A stretch of DNA of 64,000 bases. Origin: Dyella sp. A6 (lineage in GTDB: Bacteria; Pseudomonadota; Gammaproteobacteria; Xanthomonadales; Rhodanobacteraceae). The position numbers and the translations under genes were made by a program. Below, piece by piece: positions 1-8,290 of this stretch. How positions within the stretch are numbered: position 1 is the first letter of the stretch; each line of letters starts with the position of its first letter. The stretch is taken from positions 1,798,001-1,862,000 of the forward strand of contig NZ_CP132911.1 of assembly GCF_036320485.1 (NCBI RefSeq), given 5' to 3'. A model generated the notes under the pieces. The model was not told the origin of the DNA, did not search any database, and was given only the letters and a program-made list of their open reading frames with translations.

Positions 1-744
1 TCCAAGCCATGACACGTCATCGCGGGCGAAGGCCCGCCATGTCCCGGCACACAACCCCAGCAGCAAGGCGACGGTCCATGCCACCTGAGCAGTGCCCGGC
101 ATCTTCGCGCTACCCTGGAACATCGGCATCACCACGCGCGCCACGCCGGCAAGCAGCAGCACGATCCAGCCCAGCGTACCCCAGGCTGCGTGCACATCGA
201 CCAGCGCTAACAGGGGCATGTTCAGATGGCCGTTCAGCAGCAGTGCGAGGCAACCGCCAAGTACTCCGGTGATCACGGCCGAGAGCAGAGCCAGTCCGAT
301 GCCTGCACGCAACAGCCGCTGTCCCCGGGCGACAAGTACACCGGGCAGTGTCATGCCGCCGAGGAGAATGAAGGCGGCAGGAAGCAGTACGCCGGCGAGC
401 GTGATGCCGGTCCGCCAGCCGGTCAGAAACCCAGTCATCAGTAGCACCGTGCCGACGTTGAGCAAGCCGTGCAAGACGTGGCCGAGTCGGTTGCCACCGT
501 GCACTCGAACGCCTGCGGCGGCGGGCAGAAATTGCAGGAGGCTGCCGAACATCGTGTTGCCGAGCACGCCCAAGGTGAACGCATGTACCAGCGCTAGGGT
601 GGCCGGTTGCCAGCGAGTCACCAGCAGTGATCCATCGTCGCTCAGCAACAACAGCGCAGCAAACATGCCCCAAGGCGGTGCGCTGAGCAGAAACCGGCGT
701 GGCAGCGAACTCGCTGGCGACGCCTCAATGTTCAGCCTGGCCAT
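1..744 (-). CDS. Polytopic membrane protein, haem-copper-oxidase/NnrS-like (partial)
   Basis: Open reading frame of 248 codons that runs off the left edge, so the C-terminus is missing. The ATG at 744 lies inside the end of the upstream DUF2249 gene (about 20 bp overlap), indicating translational coupling. The product is very hydrophobic, with at least six predicted membrane segments. Histidines sit in the contexts LVHAFTLGVLG, LGHVLHGLLN and VDVHAAWG, as in the uncharacterised oxidase-subunit-I-like/NnrS-like membrane proteins that accompany DUF2249 genes in denitrifiers. A role in NO or haem-copper handling is inferred from family and context only; the family assignment is from memory and tentative. 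Confidence 0.6.
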   Translation of the reverse strand, partial: MARLNIEASPASSLPRRFLLSAPPWGMFAALLLLSDDGSLLVTRWQPATLALVHAFTLGVLGNTMFGSLLQFLPAAAGVRVHGGNRLGHVLHGLLNVGTVLLMTGFLTGWRTGITLAGVLLPAAFILLGGMTLPGVLVARGQRLLRAGIGLALLSAVITGVLGGCLALLLNGHLNMPLLALVDVHAAWGTLGWIVLLLAGVARVVMPMFQGSAKMPGTAQVAWTVALLLGLCAGTWRAFARDDVSWLG

Positions 745-1006
745 CACGTCCCGGTCGATGGATCTGCACGCAGACATCGTCGTCGGGCAAGCTGAGTACC
801 CGGCATTCCAGGCCCTGTTCAGCCAGCAACGTGAGCAGCGGGGTTGGGTATTGCGGAGTCAGCAGGCGAATCGTCTGCCAGGGTGCCAGGGCATCGGCCA
901 GAGCCCGGGCCATCTCCAGCGGTTGAGGATACGGCAGCTTGTCAGGTACCTGCGGGCTATTCGCCGTTGGAAGTTCAGGCAGACGGGCTGGTGATGAGTC
1001 CTGCAT
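725..1006 (-). CDS. DUF2249 family protein
   Basis: About 93 residues. The core has the DUF2249 pattern of a helix (EMARALADALAPWQ), a strand, then YPTPLLTLLAEQGLECRVLSLPDDDVCVQIHRP. Such small proteins are common next to nitrite and NO metabolism genes; their biochemical role is unknown. The longer frame beginning at 1042 would start inside the Fnr-like site, so I place the start at the ATG at 1006. That start sits 6 nt after a TTCAAT -10 element, which implies a leaderless or nearly leaderless mRNA. The second DUF2249 gene of this window (35486) has the same arrangement. The gene is co-transcribed with the overlapping membrane protein at 744. Confidence 0.7.
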   Translation of the reverse strand: MQDSSPARLPELPTANSPQVPDKLPYPQPLEMARALADALAPWQTIRLLTPQYPTPLLTLLAEQGLECRVLSLPDDDVCVQIHRPGRDGQAEH

Positions 1007-1012
1007 GCTTGG

Positions 1013-1055
1013 ATTGAAGCACGCGTGGCCAAAGTCATGCACTGATGTGGGTCAA
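1013..1055 (-). promoter_or_regulatory. Fnr/Dnr-type promoter of the DUF2249-membrane protein operon
   Basis: Read on the minus strand, TTGACCCACATCAG (1055-1042) matches TTGA(T/C)-N4-(A/G)TCAA with one end mismatch. It is followed after 23 nt by TTCAAT (1018-1013), preceded by TGC as in an extended -10. The A of the ATG at 1006 is 42.5 nt from the site centre, so a class II Fnr promoter would start transcription at or one base before the start codon. Confidence 0.6.
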
Positions 1056-1100
1056 ATGCTGCGGCAGACCACTCAACCCGACCCAGGGCGAGTCGAAGCA

Positions 1101-2336
1101 CTACAGCGGACGCACGCCGTTCCATTCGATCTGGAGCCAGATCCGCGTGTCATCGTGACCAAATCCGTCGGCGTGGTAACTGGCGACTGTCAGTAGTGCC
1201 TGAACGCCATCGGCCAGCGGCATGCCCAGTGAGGCATCTCCTTCATTACCGTATTCGCCGCCGGTGACGGCATGATAATCGTGATACCCGGTGACCCACG
1301 TGAGTTGCCTGGAGATTTCATATGGGGTGAATTTTCCCGTGATCGCGAAATAACGGTCTTGAAGACCACCGACTGGCGTGGTGGCGAACTGGTCGTCCCA
1401 GCCATTGAATGCGTGCAACGCGGCGAGCGGGGTTTGCAGCGCATGCACACCATTGCCACCCAGCTGCTCCTGCCCGGCCTTTACCGTGATGCCCTGTACC
1501 GTCCAGCGGGGTTCAATCAGCCAGTAGTTGACGTCATAGCTGTAAGGATTGTTGGCATAGCCTGACTGCCTGGCGTATTCGATAGTCCAGCCCGGCCCCG
1601 TACCCTGCTGCAGCGCGCTGCCGAACCAGCGTACACCGTAAGTCGCCGTCGATGCCGTCGGTACGTCCTTATCCTCATGAAGATAGGCGTAGCCCACCCA
1701 GGTCTGGGCACCCTGGCTGAAGGATACGTTGAGCAGATGGGTATTCAGCTTGCGCTCGCTGGCCAGGGGATTGATCGCATCCGGGCCGAAGACACGATGA
1801 ACGCGATCGAGCCAGTCGTAGCGGACGACCCAGTTGTCGGATGGCCGCCACTGCAGTGCGACGGCGTCATAGGTCTGTGCGAACTGGCGCCAACTACCGT
1901 CGTCAATCCAGCGCTTGTTGTCCAGCACCAGTGCCTGACGCCCCACCGTGGCCGTGAACTGGCCGTGCTTCCAACGTAGCCACACCTGATTTAATTCGCT
2001 GCCGCGCGGGTCGGCAATGGGAGGGTAGGAGGTTTGACCGTTTGTCCCGCTGTTGTAGTGGTTGTCGGGACTCGCCACGCCAGCCCCTTCCAGCAAACCG
2101 CTCCAGCCGCCGCCGAATGTTGCCAGCATGCCCAAACGCAGGCGCAACGTCGTGGCATTGGCCTTGTTGACGAATGCCCCATCATCAATCTGCTCGTTGC
2201 GAAGGCGTGCATTCCAGGTGAGCTGGAGTGGTGCCTCGGGTGTCGCGTCGGGTTCGCTCGGAATATCAGCCCGCGCGGGCAGGGCCATGACAATGGCCAG
2301 GATTGAGGCGAGAAGTCCAGTCTCGAGCCGTACCAT
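1101..2336 (-). CDS. Outer-membrane porin, alginate-export (AlgE-like) type
   Basis: About 411 residues. An N-terminal signal peptide (MVRLETGLLASILAIVMALPARA, cleaved before DIP) is followed by a mature part full of alternating aromatic strands, such as LTWNARLRNEQIDDG, VWLRWKHGQFTATVGRQAL and DDTRIWLQIEWNGV at the end, typical of a beta-barrel. The motif GRQALVLDNKRWIDDGSWRQ resembles alginate-export-domain porins. The start at 2336 is chosen because a GGAG lies just upstream and the signal peptide begins there; the frame is open further upstream without a membrane signal. The substrate cannot be read from sequence. Its position next to norB suggests co-regulation with denitrification. Confidence 0.7.
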   Translation of the reverse strand: MVRLETGLLASILAIVMALPARADIPSEPDATPEAPLQLTWNARLRNEQIDDGAFVNKANATTLRLRLGMLATFGGGWSGLLEGAGVASPDNHYNSGTNGQTSYPPIADPRGSELNQVWLRWKHGQFTATVGRQALVLDNKRWIDDGSWRQFAQTYDAVALQWRPSDNWVVRYDWLDRVHRVFGPDAINPLASERKLNTHLLNVSFSQGAQTWVGYAYLHEDKDVPTASTATYGVRWFGSALQQGTGPGWTIEYARQSGYANNPYSYDVNYWLIEPRWTVQGITVKAGQEQLGGNGVHALQTPLAALHAFNGWDDQFATTPVGGLQDRYFAITGKFTPYEISRQLTWVTGYHDYHAVTGGEYGNEGDASLGMPLADGVQALLTVASYHADGFGHDDTRIWLQIEWNGVRPL

Positions 2337-2378
2337 TTCGTTCTCCGTTGTTGATGGCTGCGCAGTTTCAGACGGCTC

Positions 2379-2405
2379 GCCTGTCACCGCACTGACAGGC
2401 GTCAG
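2379..2405. promoter_or_regulatory. Dnr/Fnr-like palindrome overlapping a hairpin upstream of the porin
   Basis: CTGACAGGCGTCAG (2392-2405) fits NTGAC-N4-GTCAN. The same bases form the right arm of a perfect 8-bp inverted repeat (GCCTGTCA at 2379-2386, TGACAGGC at 2393-2400). The site is centred about 62 nt upstream of the porin start. Either regulator binding or a leader hairpin could be its role. Confidence 0.4.
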
Positions 2406-2485
2406 ATCGGTCGGAAAGATTTCCCGGACGCGACAACCTGCCACGCACGACAACACATCACCGCATAACTACCGATTCGGCTCCG

Positions 2486-2523
2486 GAGGAAAAGAAAAGG
2501 GGCTAGCCGATGCGAGCCCCTTT
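2486..2523 (-). terminator. Rho-independent terminator after norB
   Basis: Perfect 9-bp stem AAAGGGGCT (2496-2504) and AGCCCCTTT (2515-2523) with a 10-nt loop. On the minus strand the stem is followed by a T-rich run (CCCCTTTTCTTTTCC). It lies 27 bp downstream of the norB stop and upstream of the porin promoter, so norB is a single-gene unit. Confidence 0.8.
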
Positions 2524-2549
2524 CCAGTTTGCCGGGTGTTGCCGTGGAA

Positions 2550-4859
2550 TTACCGCTGACCACTCCGGCCGGTGGAGACCGTTTTCGGCGAACTGGTTCG
2601 CTGTGCCCAAAGCTTGGCGATGAAATCCCATGCCATCAGCAGGGCGCCAGCGGCAAACACGATGTCGCCAGGCATGCGCATCCATTGCCAGAACGTCGTG
2701 GTGTTGTAGAACTGCAGGCTTCGCGCATAGGCATAGCCATGGGTGTATACCGCTTCCAGTTGCGGCCATCCGATCGGATAGAAGTTCAGCACGATCCACA
2801 TCACCATGCCGATGTTGTAGAGCCAGAACGCCCACACGCCGGAGCGATCGCTCCACGGGCGGTCGCCATTGAGATAGCGCAGCACCATGTACAGCAGGCC
2901 GATCGCCAGCAGGCCGAAGGCGCCGAACATCGAGGTGTGTGCATGGTTGAGGGTGAGGAAGGTACCGTGCTCGTAGTAGTTGACCAGCGGCGCGTTCAGG
3001 GTGCCGCCACCGAATACGCCGGCACCGACGAAGTTCCAGAATGCCGCACCCAGGATGTAGAGGTAGGCGAGACTGTACGGGAAGTTCTTTTTCCCGCGGA
3101 TATGCAGTTGTTGGTCGATCGCCTCCAGCACCAACAGTACCAGCGGAAGTACTTCGATGAAGGAGAACATGCTGCCCACGCCGACCCACAGGCCCGGCTC
3201 ACCCGCCCAGTACAGGTGATGGCCGGTACCCAGCACGCCACCGATGAAGATCAGTATCCATTCGAAGATGACGGCTCGCTCGACCATCTGTCGCGAGACC
3301 AGACCCAGTGCCATCAGGAAGTAGCCGGTGACCGCGGCGGTGAACAGCTCGAACGCCAGCTCTACCCACAGGTGCACTACCCACCAGCGCCAGAAGTCGG
3401 TGATTGAGAAGGATGGGTTGGGCGAGGCCAGCGGAATCATGCCAAACACGTAGAACAGCGTCACCGTCAGCGTGCTGATCCACAGCAGATGTTCGATCCG
3501 GAAGAGTCCGTACAGCGAGCCGCCACCCTGTTTGAACAGCGACTTCAGAGTTGGCCAGAACGCGCGAAGCAGGACCAAGCACCACACGGCCAGGCCGATG
3601 AAGAAGGCGATCTGCCAGAAGCGACCCAGCTCCAAGTATGACAGCCCCTGATTGCCGAACCAGAACCAGTTCTTGTCGATCAGACCCATCAGGCCCAGAT
3701 AGTCTCCGATCAGCGCGCCGGCCACGATTGTCACCAGCACCCAGAAGATCAGGTTGACCAGCAGCTTTTGTCCCGCCGGCTCGCGACCACCGATCAGCGG
3801 GGCCAGAAACAGGCCCGCGCCGATCCAGCTCACGCCGATCCAGATGATCGGTGCCTGCAGATGCACGTTGCGCAGAAAGGCAAACGGAAGCCATTTGCCC
3901 ACATCGATGCCGTAGAAGCTGACCCGGTCGGTGTAGTAGTGCGCCATGATCGAGCCGGCGAGAATCTGTATCAGCAGCACGCCGGCGACCACCAGGAAGT
4001 ATTTCCACAGCGCCTTCTGGCTCGGTGTCGGTGTCATGAACTTGTTCAGCACCGGCTCGAAAGTTTCGTTGACTGCCTTCGGTTCGATCCACAGGCGGAA
4101 GACCACCAGCACCGCACCGATCGCGAAGAACACCATGGTGAACGAAGCCCATGTCCAGACGAACGTCGCCTTGGTGGGTGCGTTGCCAACCAGCGGTTCG
4201 GACGGCCAATTGCTGGTCCACGAATAGTCCTTTCCGGGGCGATGCGCCACCGTGGTCAAGGACGAATAGATCAGGAAGTTTGCGGTCTGGGTGGCGCTGG
4301 TAGGATCCAGTGCGTGTGCGCCCGTATAGCCCTTACTGAAGTCATTGGTGAGCAGTGACGAGGCAATGCGCGGACGCAGTGTTTCAATCGCCTTGGCGAC
4401 CGCGTCCGGCAGTACGACGCGAGACTGACTCAGGTCGATACCGTGCAGCTCCTTGCGCATCCTGCTTGTGATGCCGAATTGCTGATCGGCATCAAGTGCA
4501 GCGAACGGCTTGCCGTAACGTGCCTGCGCCAGATCGTTCTGTATCTCCCGGGCCAGCTGGACGAGGTACTCGGCGGTATAGTCCTCGCCGAAGGCGGAGC
4601 CCATGCCGTACAGGCTGCCGTAGTCCATCAGATCGGCTTTCTGGAAACCGGACTTTCCATCAACGATATCGGCGTAGCTCATCACGGCAGAGCCGCTGTT
4701 CGAAACCATCTGCTGGGGTAGGGGCGCTGCCTGCTGGTACGTGCTGCGGGTGGCCGCAGCCATGCCGAGCCAGCAGCCGACAACGGCGAACAGCAAGACC
4801 CAGATCAGGACCTTGCTGGTGCGATCCTGGGGACCGGCAATAAGAGTATTTTTACTCAT
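2550..4859 (-). CDS. norB: Quinol-dependent nitric oxide reductase, single-subunit
   Basis: 769 residues, the usual length of qNor (about 760), with an N-terminal membrane anchor and a periplasmic extension of roughly 200 residues that replaces the NorC cytochrome of cNor. The remaining part has about 12 membrane helices. Metal ligands of the catalytic b3-FeB centre can be seen in VVHLWVELAFELFTA, GTGHHLYWAGEP and LNHAHTSMFGAFG. It reduces two NO to N2O with electrons from quinol in the cytoplasmic membrane. No norC or norQD lies nearby, as expected for qNor. The Fnr-like site at 4920 should make it anaerobically induced. Confidence 0.97.
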   Translation of the reverse strand: MSKNTLIAGPQDRTSKVLIWVLLFAVVGCWLGMAAATRSTYQQAAPLPQQMVSNSGSAVMSYADIVDGKSGFQKADLMDYGSLYGMGSAFGEDYTAEYLVQLAREIQNDLAQARYGKPFAALDADQQFGITSRMRKELHGIDLSQSRVVLPDAVAKAIETLRPRIASSLLTNDFSKGYTGAHALDPTSATQTANFLIYSSLTTVAHRPGKDYSWTSNWPSEPLVGNAPTKATFVWTWASFTMVFFAIGAVLVVFRLWIEPKAVNETFEPVLNKFMTPTPSQKALWKYFLVVAGVLLIQILAGSIMAHYYTDRVSFYGIDVGKWLPFAFLRNVHLQAPIIWIGVSWIGAGLFLAPLIGGREPAGQKLLVNLIFWVLVTIVAGALIGDYLGLMGLIDKNWFWFGNQGLSYLELGRFWQIAFFIGLAVWCLVLLRAFWPTLKSLFKQGGGSLYGLFRIEHLLWISTLTVTLFYVFGMIPLASPNPSFSITDFWRWWVVHLWVELAFELFTAAVTGYFLMALGLVSRQMVERAVIFEWILIFIGGVLGTGHHLYWAGEPGLWVGVGSMFSFIEVLPLVLLVLEAIDQQLHIRGKKNFPYSLAYLYILGAAFWNFVGAGVFGGGTLNAPLVNYYEHGTFLTLNHAHTSMFGAFGLLAIGLLYMVLRYLNGDRPWSDRSGVWAFWLYNIGMVMWIVLNFYPIGWPQLEAVYTHGYAYARSLQFYNTTTFWQWMRMPGDIVFAAGALLMAWDFIAKLWAQRTSSPKTVSTGRSGQR

Positions 4860-4892
4860 GACATTCCTGTTTTCGGAAAGTGAACGCGCCGA

Positions 4893-4933
4893 ATGCTAAG
4901 CAAACGCGGCGCAAACCGGCTGATCTGGATCAG
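4893..4933 (-). promoter_or_regulatory. Fnr-type promoter of norB
   Basis: CTGAT-CTGG-ATCAG (4920-4933) is a perfect palindrome in its five-base arms and differs from consensus TTGAT-N4-ATCAA only at the outer bases. On the minus strand a TAGCAT -10 (4898-4893) follows after 21 nt, the class II spacing. The leader to the norB ATG is about 27 nt. Confidence 0.6.
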
Positions 4934-5125
4934 CGTTTCCCGGAACAGGAGTGGGCAAATTGTCGCGGCAGGTATCGCGAGCCTGTTCGGCGGCCTCGCC
5001 GTGGCGAGATCGTCGCGGCGTCACGGGGCCGTGGATGCATCACGTGCCTTGCCGGATCAGCGTTACGGAGGGCGGATCGATGCGACCCGCCCTCGTGCCG
5101 GGCGAGATACTCCGGATGGTGACAG

Positions 5126-5206
5126 TCAGTAGTTCAGCAGCGCCAGCGTCTGGCCATAATCGAACCATTTCCAATCGACCTGTTCATGCGGTTTCTCATG
5201 CGTCAT
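5126..5206 (-). CDS. Possible 26-residue peptide (low confidence)
   Basis: ATG at 5206 to TGA at 5126. The peptide begins MTHEKPHEQVDWKWFDYG and ends ALLNY. Its composition (charged, then aromatic) looks protein-like. It overlaps the stop of another tiny frame. There is no obvious ribosome binding site and I recognise no family; it could equally be the out-of-frame tail of a decayed gene. Confidence 0.2.
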   Translation of the reverse strand: MTHEKPHEQVDWKWFDYGQTLALLNY

Positions 5207-5541
5207 TTGGCATTCGGCAGACCAGCATGACCTTGCCGAAGTCATGCATGCTTGCCGGGATGCCTGCCTCCCGCGGCAAGACTGGAAAAGCGGCTAGCGG
5301 TGGCAACCACCGGCGCCGTGCACATGGTCTCGCCATCGTCCAGCGTCACCTTCGAAACATCGCGATGGTTCGCCACCCAGACAACACCGTTGCCGGTGAT
5401 GCGGCACACATCGTTCATCACGGCCATCTCAGCGTAGGTGGCGCGTCGAATAGCATGATTCGGGACAAGCAATCCCAATCGGGAGCTGCCGGCCGTGTTA
5501 TGCAGGAACATTGGGCACGAACGCGCGTTCGATCGACGAAG

Positions 5542-5555
5542 TTGATGTGGGTCAG
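5542..5555. promoter_or_regulatory. Orphan Fnr-like site
   Basis: TTGAT-GTGG-GTCAG matches the TTGA(T/C)-N4-(A/G)TCAA pattern with one end mismatch. It lies between the fnr stop (5632) and the short minus-strand frames. No credible -10 stands 21-23 nt away on either strand, so its target is unclear; repression or a decayed promoter are possible. Confidence 0.4.
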
Positions 5556-5631
5556 GTCGGTGCCGATTTGCCGCTTGAGGCGAAATGGAAGGTCCGCATG
5601 TGTTCGCGAGGCTGGTCTTGCTGCGGTGAGC

Positions 5632-6426
5632 TCAGTTCGGCAACAAACCCTGTCCGATCCCGCGCAACCGGTTCGCGTCTAGGATAGTCAGCTCACGTCC
5701 ATCGATGTCAATGAGCCCGGCGCTGCGAAAGCGGGTCAGTACGCGGCTTACGGTCTCGGAGGCGAGGCGGAGATAATTGGCAATGTCGGTGCGCGACATA
5801 CTGAAATGGAAACTTTGCGAGGAACGTCCTCGCGCAGCGTATCTCTCACTGAGATCCGTGAGGAAGGCGGCCACTCGCTCGTCGGAACGGTGATCGCCGG
5901 CCAGCAGACTGACCGCGCCAATTTCCTTGCTGAGCATCTGGAACAGGTGTTTCTGCACCGCAGGCCTCTGCGATGCCAGTGCACTCATGGCAGGGAACGA
6001 GAGTCGGCAGAGTCTGGCTTCTTCCAGTGCCACCGCATTGCACGGGAAGCGATCGGCATAAATCGCGTTGAGGCCGATCACTTCGCCCGGAAGGTGGAAG
6101 CCAAGCACGTGCTCGCGTCCATCGTGGTCGACCATGAAGGTCTTCACCGTGCCGGCGCGTACTGCAAAGATCGCCCGAAACGGATGGCCGTCGCGGAACA
6201 CGAACTCGCCCGCGCGAAACGGTCCCACGTGTTCGACGAGGCAATGCAGGGTGCTGAGTTCCGAGTTTCCGTATCCCACTACCCGACAGACATTGGCGAA
6301 GGCACAGGTTCGACAGAAATTGGCCACCTCATGATCATCGGCACCCAGCTGCACGTACTCGGGGAAATCCATGTTGGAATCGAATGGAGGAGTCAGCCAA
6401 TGCTCGCGGGAAGGGTTTGTCGCCAT
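5632..6426 (-). CDS. fnr: Fnr-type oxygen-sensing transcription regulator (Crp/Fnr family)
   Basis: 264 residues. An N-terminal cysteine cluster C38-x2-C41-x5-C47 plus C140 in the EARLCRLSF strand match the four [4Fe-4S] ligands of E. coli Fnr (C20, C23, C29, C122). Next come the cyclic-nucleotide-type beta-roll (GPFRAGEFVFRDGHPFRAIFAVRAGTVK), the dimer helix and a winged helix with recognition helix SETVSRVLTRF, whose E..SR residues are those reading TTGAT. A second possible start is the Met at residue 19. Under anoxia it should bind the Fnr-like boxes reported around this island. C62 and C129 are additional cysteines of unknown role. Confidence 0.9.
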   Translation of the reverse strand: MATNPSREHWLTPPFDSNMDFPEYVQLGADDHEVANFCRTCAFANVCRVVGYGNSELSTLHCLVEHVGPFRAGEFVFRDGHPFRAIFAVRAGTVKTFMVDHDGREHVLGFHLPGEVIGLNAIYADRFPCNAVALEEARLCRLSFPAMSALASQRPAVQKHLFQMLSKEIGAVSLLAGDHRSDERVAAFLTDLSERYAARGRSSQSFHFSMSRTDIANYLRLASETVSRVLTRFRSAGLIDIDGRELTILDANRLRGIGQGLLPN

Positions 6427-7086
6427 TGTTCTGTGTATCCATGGTGCTCTGCGGGGCGTGCCTGCCAGCGGAGTTCAAGAAATGCCTGGTGTGAACGAAG
6501 CCGGGCGAGCCCGCAGATCATGCGAAAGCCCTCTGTCGGGCCCAACCCGGGTCTTCGTCCATCCGTTCCGGTCGTGGAGAAGACTGCGCCAGCAGGCTGG
6601 GTGCGGAGCAGCGACAAGTGATCGGGTGACGCGATGATCGCGACCTTCGATGGGTGCACGAGCGTTCGCCTGTCCCGGCTGTGATATCGAACAGCTCTCC
6701 TTGAATGCGTCACGAACGAGTCGAGCAAGCAATGCAATGTGCTGGGCGTGACGAGCGCCGGCTCCGCGGAGCGAGCTCATCTTTTCAGACCATGCACGAG
6801 TGCCCGGATGCCCTCGGCCAAACGAGTCGGTCGGCGGGACGTGAGCCCCCGCTTGCACGAATCTTTACACGCTCCGGCGCCGCCCGCCTTGATCCATGTC
6901 AGGCCATTCGTGCGAAGCGCCTGAGCGGGAAACGGCGCTGCGCCGAGACGTGGATCGATTGCCTCAGAAGGCCCGGTGTCATGGATGTCGTGCATCGGGC
7001 TGGCGTGGTTGTCAAAAGCAAAACTCAGGACCATCATTTCGAGCGATATGCGGCACAACCTTCAGCCACGGGCCATTGAATGCGTC
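6427..7086. other. Gene-free stretch upstream of the molybdenum cofactor operon
   Basis: No frame here resembles a known protein; the available frames are arginine- and proline-rich shadows. The only recognisable element is the Fnr-like site at 6889-6902. A long leader of the moeA operon or a small RNA could be present, but no structure stands out by eye. Confidence 0.4.
6889..6902. promoter_or_regulatory. Fnr-like site upstream of moeA
   Basis: TTGAT-CCAT-GTCAG, one end mismatch from the Fnr/Dnr pattern, 185 nt upstream of the moeA start. On the plus strand no clear -10 follows at 22 nt. On the minus strand TAAAGAT follows at about 21 nt, so the site may drive an unrecognised minus-strand transcript instead. 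Confidence 0.4.
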
Positions 7087-8289
7087 ATGAGTGATCTCCT
7101 CAGCGTTACCGACGCGGAGCAGCGTATCCGCACGCAGATGCCTTCTTTCGGCAGTGAGCGTTTACCGCTGGATGCGGTCATGGGCCGGGTGTTGCGACAG
7201 GGCGTGCGAGCTGAACGCGATCAACCGCCGTTTGATCGGGTCATGATGGATGGCATCGCCATTATCCTGGGCGATGGCGCAATCAGGTCGTTTCGACGCG
7301 AGGGCATACAGCTGGCTGGGATGTGCGGCCAGGTGTTGCGTGCTCCCGATGGCTGCATCGAGGTGACCACCGGTGCGACCTTGCCGGTGGGTTGCGATTG
7401 CGTCATTCCGGTTGAGCAGATACGGCGCGAGGGTGATCGGTTCGCTCTGGTCGAGGACTGCCTGCCGACGCGTCGCCAATTCGTTCACCCTCAGAGTTCC
7501 GATTGCCACGAGGGTGCGCAGCTGCTGGTGCCGGGCGTACGCATCCGCGCGCCGGAGATGGCCGTGCTTGCCGCTAACGGTGTGGCCGAGGTGGAAGTGG
7601 CCAAGCTGCCCTCGGTGGCGATCATTGCCACTGGCGACGAGCTGGCAAATGTCGATCAGTCGCTGGCCCCAGGCCAGGTCCGTCGTTCCAACGATCGCGC
7701 CCTGGCGACTGCGCTGGCGGCACGCGGTTTCAATGACGTGGTGTTGACCCACGTGCCCGATGATCTGGCGGCGACGAAACAGAAGCTCGCCGATCTGCTT
7801 GCGACGCGCCAGGTGCTGGTACTTTCCGGTGGCGTATCGATGGGACAGCGCGACTACGTGCCCGAGGCGCTGCGTTCGCTCGGGGTGAGGGAAGTGCTGC
7901 ATCGCGTGGCGCAACGGCCGGGCAAACCGCTCTGGTTTGGCATTGGGCCGCAGCAGCAGGTAGTCTTTGCCTTGCCCGGCAACCCCTTATCTGCCTTGGT
8001 ATGTGCGGTGCGCTACCTGTTGCCCGCGCTGGAACAGGCCGTCGGCCTGACTGCGTCGGAGCCGATGCGGGTTGCGCTGGCTGCGGCAGCCATCACGCAT
8101 CCGAGCCTGACTTGCTTTGTGCCGGTGTATCTGCATCATGATGCCACCGGCCGTGCCTTGGCACAGCCGGTACCGTCACCCACGTCGGGCGATTTTTCCT
8201 CGCTACCGAAGACCCACGGCGTGGTCGAACTGCCACCTGCCGAGATAGCCGCCTGCGCTGGCACCGCCGTTGTTTTCCATGGTTGGTGA
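7087..8289 (+). CDS. moeA: Molybdopterin molybdenumtransferase MoeA, first copy
   Basis: 400 residues, normal MoeA length. MoeA inserts molybdate into adenylylated molybdopterin in the cytoplasm. Visible motifs are DQPPFDRVMMDG (usually PFDNSAMDGYA, here unusual in replacing the SAMDGYA stretch with VMMDGIA), the GATLPVGCDCVIPVE loop, SVAIIATGDEL, VLSGGVSMGQRDYVPEAL and GKPLWFGI...VFALPGNPLSALV. The ATG at 7087 begins the conserved N-terminus. It is the first gene of a tight operon: its stop is 1 nt before the moaA ATG. A second moeA closes the same operon (12324), so one copy may be specialised, for example for a particular cofactor form. Confidence 0.9.
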   Translation: MSDLLSVTDAEQRIRTQMPSFGSERLPLDAVMGRVLRQGVRAERDQPPFDRVMMDGIAIILGDGAIRSFRREGIQLAGMCGQVLRAPDGCIEVTTGATLPVGCDCVIPVEQIRREGDRFALVEDCLPTRRQFVHPQSSDCHEGAQLLVPGVRIRAPEMAVLAANGVAEVEVAKLPSVAIIATGDELANVDQSLAPGQVRRSNDRALATALAARGFNDVVLTHVPDDLAATKQKLADLLATRQVLVLSGGVSMGQRDYVPEALRSLGVREVLHRVAQRPGKPLWFGIGPQQQVVFALPGNPLSALVCAVRYLLPALEQAVGLTASEPMRVALAAAAITHPSLTCFVPVYLHHDATGRALAQPVPSPTSGDFSSLPKTHGVVELPPAEIAACAGTAVVFHGW

Positions 8290-8290
8290 C

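Larger units (their letters stand above)
4934..5631. other. Intergenic stretch between norB and fnr
   Basis: No confident gene. The minus strand has three short overlapping frames: 5511-5242 (89 codons), 5250-5197 (about 17 codons, beginning MHDFGKV) and 5206-5126 (26 codons, beginning MTHEKPHEQVDWKWF). An Fnr-like site TTGATGTGGGTCAG lies at 5542-5555, upstream of the first frame, but I see no -10 at the usual distance in either direction. The set may be a decayed gene or short peptides. Confidence 0.35.

Noticed and set aside
92..994. Long plus-strand frame of 300 codons at the left edge
   Set aside because: It is serine/proline/arginine-rich and lies opposite the hydrophobic membrane protein and the DUF2249 gene, which have conserved features; it is a shadow.
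4951..5682. 243-codon plus-strand frame between norB and fnr
   Set aside because: Composition typical of an antisense shadow, no domain, no ribosome binding site, and it overlaps the Fnr-like site.
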